From assembly GCA_910584125.1 (NCBI GenBank), contig CAJTXU010000017.1, positions 1 through 64,000 on the forward strand: a stretch of 64,000 bases of DNA. Direction: 5' to 3'. The notes under the pieces are model-generated. The model was not told the DNA's origin. It made no database searches and saw only the letters and a list, made by a program, of their open reading frames with translations. This DNA comes from an uncultured Muribaculaceae bacterium (GTDB lineage: Bacteria > Bacteroidota > Bacteroidia > Bacteroidales > Muribaculaceae). The position numbers and the translations under genes were made by a program. Below, piece after piece: positions 61,540-64,000 of this stretch (position 1 is the stretch's first letter; every line of letters starts with the position of its first letter).

Positions 61540-63924
61540 CTAGTGCATGGCCACGCTCTTCTTAAGCGTCTTCTCAGTCTCCTGCAGCGACATGACGCGC
61601 CTCAGCTTCCACTCGTAGCTCTCCGGCTCAAATTCGGCGGCCAAGAACCGCTCCATCTTCGCGGCCTTGTTGCCCCGGATGGCGAGTTCGTCACAGAGGG
61701 TGTTGAACGCCGCCGCGATACGCTTTGTGTCCCAGCGGGTGTTGTCGTCGTTGAGCATGCTCTCCTGCTCGTCGGGGGTCAGCGACTCGAGGATCTCGCC
61801 GAGTTCCGTCTGCACGGCGTCAAGACGATCGCGCTCGATATTCAGCGCGTCGAGGTTCTCGCCCAGAAGCTCGCGCTGGACGAGACCAAAGGGCATTATA
61901 CGGCCCTTCTCGCCATCAGGGACCTCCCGTTCCTCGTCGTTCTTCTTCACGACGCGATAGTTGGCCTCGATGACGTTGCAGGCTCCGAAGCCCTCAGTCT
62001 GTATGATCTCGATGTCTCCGACGAGGACAGGCCAGCGGTCGGCGAGGATCTGGTAGGCTGCGTAGGGGTCGAGGAGAGGCACGTCGGCGGCGCGACCTAT
62101 GATGTCTGCCGAGATGATGTCGGCGTCCCTGACCTCGTCGACGTCGGCGACATGGTCTATGAGTCGCTGGCGCAGCATGTCGCGCAGCGAGCCGAAAGCC
62201 TCGTCGAAACGGCGGCGGTATTCGCCGACGTCGGCGTTAGCGGCTATGACGGCGGCTATGTCGCCGGCGCGCATGGTGGCCGAATGTCGCGGCGGGGCGG
62301 CGGCGAAGAGCTCTCCGCGCAACGAGGGGAACACCTCCCAGTAGCGCGACAGGGCGTCGATCTCCGCCTCCGGAATGCCGCCGAACATCGTGGCGTAGAT
62401 GTCGCAGGGCTCGGCGCGGTCGGAACTGTCGACATAGCGCGGGATGTTGAGGTTGTAGTCGTTGCGGCGAATCTCGTCGCGTGTCACCTCGCGCGAATAG
62501 CCGGGCACGCTGCGCCGCGAGATGTATGTGTCGGTGATGCGTTTGATGTCGCAGGCCCGCAGTCGGTTCTGCGTCCCCTCCTTGACGAAGCCGCGGCTGG
62601 CGTCGATGATGAGCACGCCCTCGTCGCCCCGGTTCTTGCGGAGCACCATGATGATGGTCGGTATGCCGGTGCCGAAGAAGATTCCGGCGGGCAGGCCGAT
62701 GATGGCGTCGATGTTGTTTTTCTCGATGAGCTGCGAGCGAATCCGGCCTTCGCCCTGGCCCTCCTCGCGCAGGGACTCGTCGAGCAGACTGCCGTCAGCG
62801 TCATAGAGGCGCCGGGCGCGACCGCGGAAGAGCACGCCGTGGGGAAGGACGATCGCCATGATGCCGCGCGGGTGAAGGTGGTGCAGCTCATGTAGAAGGA
62901 AGGCGTAGTCGGCCTTGGTCTTGGGGGCGAGACCGTATTCGACAAACCGAGGGTCGAGTTCCTTGTCGCGGACGTTCCAGTGCTGTGAATACGGCGGGTT
63001 GCTCACCACGGCGTCGACACAGAGGGGCTGGTCGATGTCGACGCCCTCCTCGCGCATGGGCCAGTCTTCTTCGAGTGTGTCGGCGCAGCGCGTGCGGATG
63101 TTGTCGGCTATCACGCCGCGCATCACGAGGTTCATGCGCGTCAGGTTGTAGGTGTTCTCCATGAGTTCCTGAGCGAAATAGCGGACGCTGTTCTTGCCCA
63201 TGATGTGTTTGCTGACGGCCTTGCCGATGGTGATGAGCAGCGAACCGGAACCCGAGGTGGGGTCGTAGATATCGATATGGTCGCGGTCGCGGTGGTGATG
63301 CGCCACAATCTCCGACATGACCATGGCCACCTCGTGGGGAGTGTAGAACTCGCCCGCCTTCTTGCCGGCGCTCGCCGCGAAGTTGCTGATCAGGTATTCA
63401 TATACATAGCCGAGCACGTCATAATCCTCGCTGCCGTTGGTGGGGATATCCTTGATGAGCGAGATTATCTCCCTCAGGGCCTTGGTCTGGGCCGAGGGGT
63501 TGTCGCCGAGTTTGGCGAGTCCGTTGCTCAGCGTCGTGAAGATTCCGTCGTACACAGACTTGTATTTGACGACGGTGTTTCTCTCGAAGCTGCGCAGGGC
63601 GTCGGAAAGTGTGGCGACGCTGAACGACGACGGGTCCGCGAGCCATGTCGTGAAGAGATTTTTGTATTCGATGAAGTAGCCTATCCTCTTCTGGCATTCG
63701 CCGATGAGAGTCGCCATATCGGGGTCGGAGAAGTCCTCCACAAGGTTGCGAAGGTCTTCGTCGGCGAGACCGAAATCCTCGCGCAAAGTGGAGATTTCCC
63801 TGTCGCAAAGAAACTTGTAGAAGATCAGCCCGAGAATATAGTCCTTATATTCATTGGCGTCGATCTTGTTGCGGAGTTTATTGGCCGAGGCCCAGATGCG
63901 ACTTGCGAGCTGCTGTTTGTTCAT
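61540..63924 (-). CDS. hsdM: Type I DNA methyltransferase subunit M, truncated by an amber codon
   Basis: A 794-residue N6-adenine methyltransferase up to an in-frame TAG. It shows the HsdM N-terminal helical domain (NKQQLASRIWASANKLRNKI), SAM motif I DPTSGSGSLLIT and the catalytic NPPY in AVVSNPPYSQHW. HsdM methylates host DNA and forms M2S with HsdS. The same frame continues for about 102 more codons to 61231. Loss of that tail would probably weaken HsdS contact. Start at 63924 gives MNKQQLASRIW; a longer in-frame region upstream to 63996 overlaps the promoter. Confidence 0.93.
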   Translation of the reverse strand: MNKQQLASRIWASANKLRNKIDANEYKDYILGLIFYKFLCDREISTLREDFGLADEDLRNLVEDFSDPDMATLIGECQKRIGYFIEYKNLFTTWLADPSSFSVATLSDALRSFERNTVVKYKSVYDGIFTTLSNGLAKLGDNPSAQTKALREIISLIKDIPTNGSEDYDVLGYVYEYLISNFAASAGKKAGEFYTPHEVAMVMSEIVAHHHRDRDHIDIYDPTSGSGSLLITIGKAVSKHIMGKNSVRYFAQELMENTYNLTRMNLVMRGVIADNIRTRCADTLEEDWPMREEGVDIDQPLCVDAVVSNPPYSQHWNVRDKELDPRFVEYGLAPKTKADYAFLLHELHHLHPRGIMAIVLPHGVLFRGRARRLYDADGSLLDESLREEGQGEGRIRSQLIEKNNIDAIIGLPAGIFFGTGIPTIIMVLRKNRGDEGVLIIDASRGFVKEGTQNRLRACDIKRITDTYISRRSVPGYSREVTRDEIRRNDYNLNIPRYVDSSDRAEPCDIYATMFGGIPEAEIDALSRYWEVFPSLRGELFAAAPPRHSATMRAGDIAAVIAANADVGEYRRRFDEAFGSLRDMLRQRLIDHVADVDEVRDADIISADIIGRAADVPLLDPYAAYQILADRWPVLVGDIEIIQTEGFGACNVIEANYRVVKKNDEEREVPDGEKGRIMPFGLVQRELLGENLDALNIERDRLDAVQTELGEILESLTPDEQESMLNDDNTRWDTKRIAAAFNTLCDELAIRGNKAAKMERFLAAEFEPESYEWKLRRVMSLQETEKTLKKSVAMH

Positions 63925-63975
63925 CGTGACTACAGGTTGGGTTTTCAGATATAGGTCAGAGTTGTTTTGGTCACA

Positions 63976-63983
63976 CAAAATTA
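63976..63983 (-). promoter_or_regulatory. -7 box (TAATTTTG) for the hsd operon
   Basis: TAATTTTG on the minus strand, 51 bases upstream of the hsdM ATG. The -33 region is cut by the window end. Confidence 0.5.
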
Positions 63984-64000
63984 ATAAAAAAAACAAGGGA

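Noticed and set aside
61231..61542. TAG readthrough or recoding as normal decoding in hsdM
   Set aside because: Other genes in the window end at ordinary stops and no suppressor tRNA was seen; a mutation or sequence error is simpler.
1..64000. tRNA, rRNA or tmRNA genes
   Set aside because: No cloverleaf, CCA-ending or conserved rRNA segments were recognised in any intergenic region by eye.

Overview
The window looks like a chromosome segment of a fairly GC-rich member of the Bacteroidales, most likely Muribaculaceae or a relative. That placement is inference. It rests on many start regions preceded by the Bacteroidetes sigma factor -7 box TAnnTTTG, several with a TTTG box 19-20 bases upstream. 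It also rests on BspA-type LRR and choice-of-anchor proteins with type IX-like tails, DUF4296, DUF4922 and DUF3332 lipoproteins, and a TamA-like lipoprotein. No rRNA, tRNA, CRISPR array, transposase or integrase was seen.

Layout. 1-6236: secreted LRR protein, CYTH protein, HAD phosphatase, rarA and a secreted esterase. 6237-8337: a simple-sequence repeat, an XRE-type regulator whose promoter is covered by two perfect inverted repeats, and an AT-rich stretch with further palindromes. 8338-11319: an Eis-like acetyltransferase, a GH24 lysozyme-like exported protein and a lipoprotein. 11387-17187: an unusual two-gene operon. One protein is 1272 aa, helical, with a degenerate histidine-kinase ATPase-like tail. 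The other is 661 aa, with an intact phospho-receiver domain and a C-terminal HEPN-like RNase motif (RNSFIH). This is the best candidate for an undescribed signalling or defence system. 17401-19784: membrane-anchored MurF-like ligase and an alpha/beta hydrolase. 19949-24906: recJ, recQ and a umuC-like polymerase. 25025-27035: DUF3332 lipoprotein, two YtxH proteins, a holin-superfamily membrane protein and a small basic protein. 27240-35291: prmA, ddl, ileS, lspA, DUF4296, a small unknown protein and crcB. 35530-47283: an Amidase_3 protein interrupted by a golvesin-like domain, then a tightly coupled envelope operon (GT2, DUF4922, SpoIID, AmpG-like MFS, TamA-like lipoprotein, unknown secreted protein). 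47353-55774: HAD phosphatase, a 1183-aa surface protein, ald, tpx and htpG. 55889-63924: a type I restriction-modification operon on the minus strand (hsdM, DUF1016 nuclease, hsdS, hsdR). It carries two lesions: an in-frame amber stop in hsdM and a one-base frameshift in hsdR.

How the genes fit together. Peptidoglycan and envelope work dominates: ddl, the MurF-like ligase, amidase, SpoIID, AmpG-like permease, lysozyme-like protein, TamA-like protein and lspA. A DNA-maintenance block (rarA, recJ, recQ, umuC) is interspersed. The two accessory islands are the REC-HEPN pair and the damaged type I RM locus. Convergent gene pairs are generally separated by strong hairpins.
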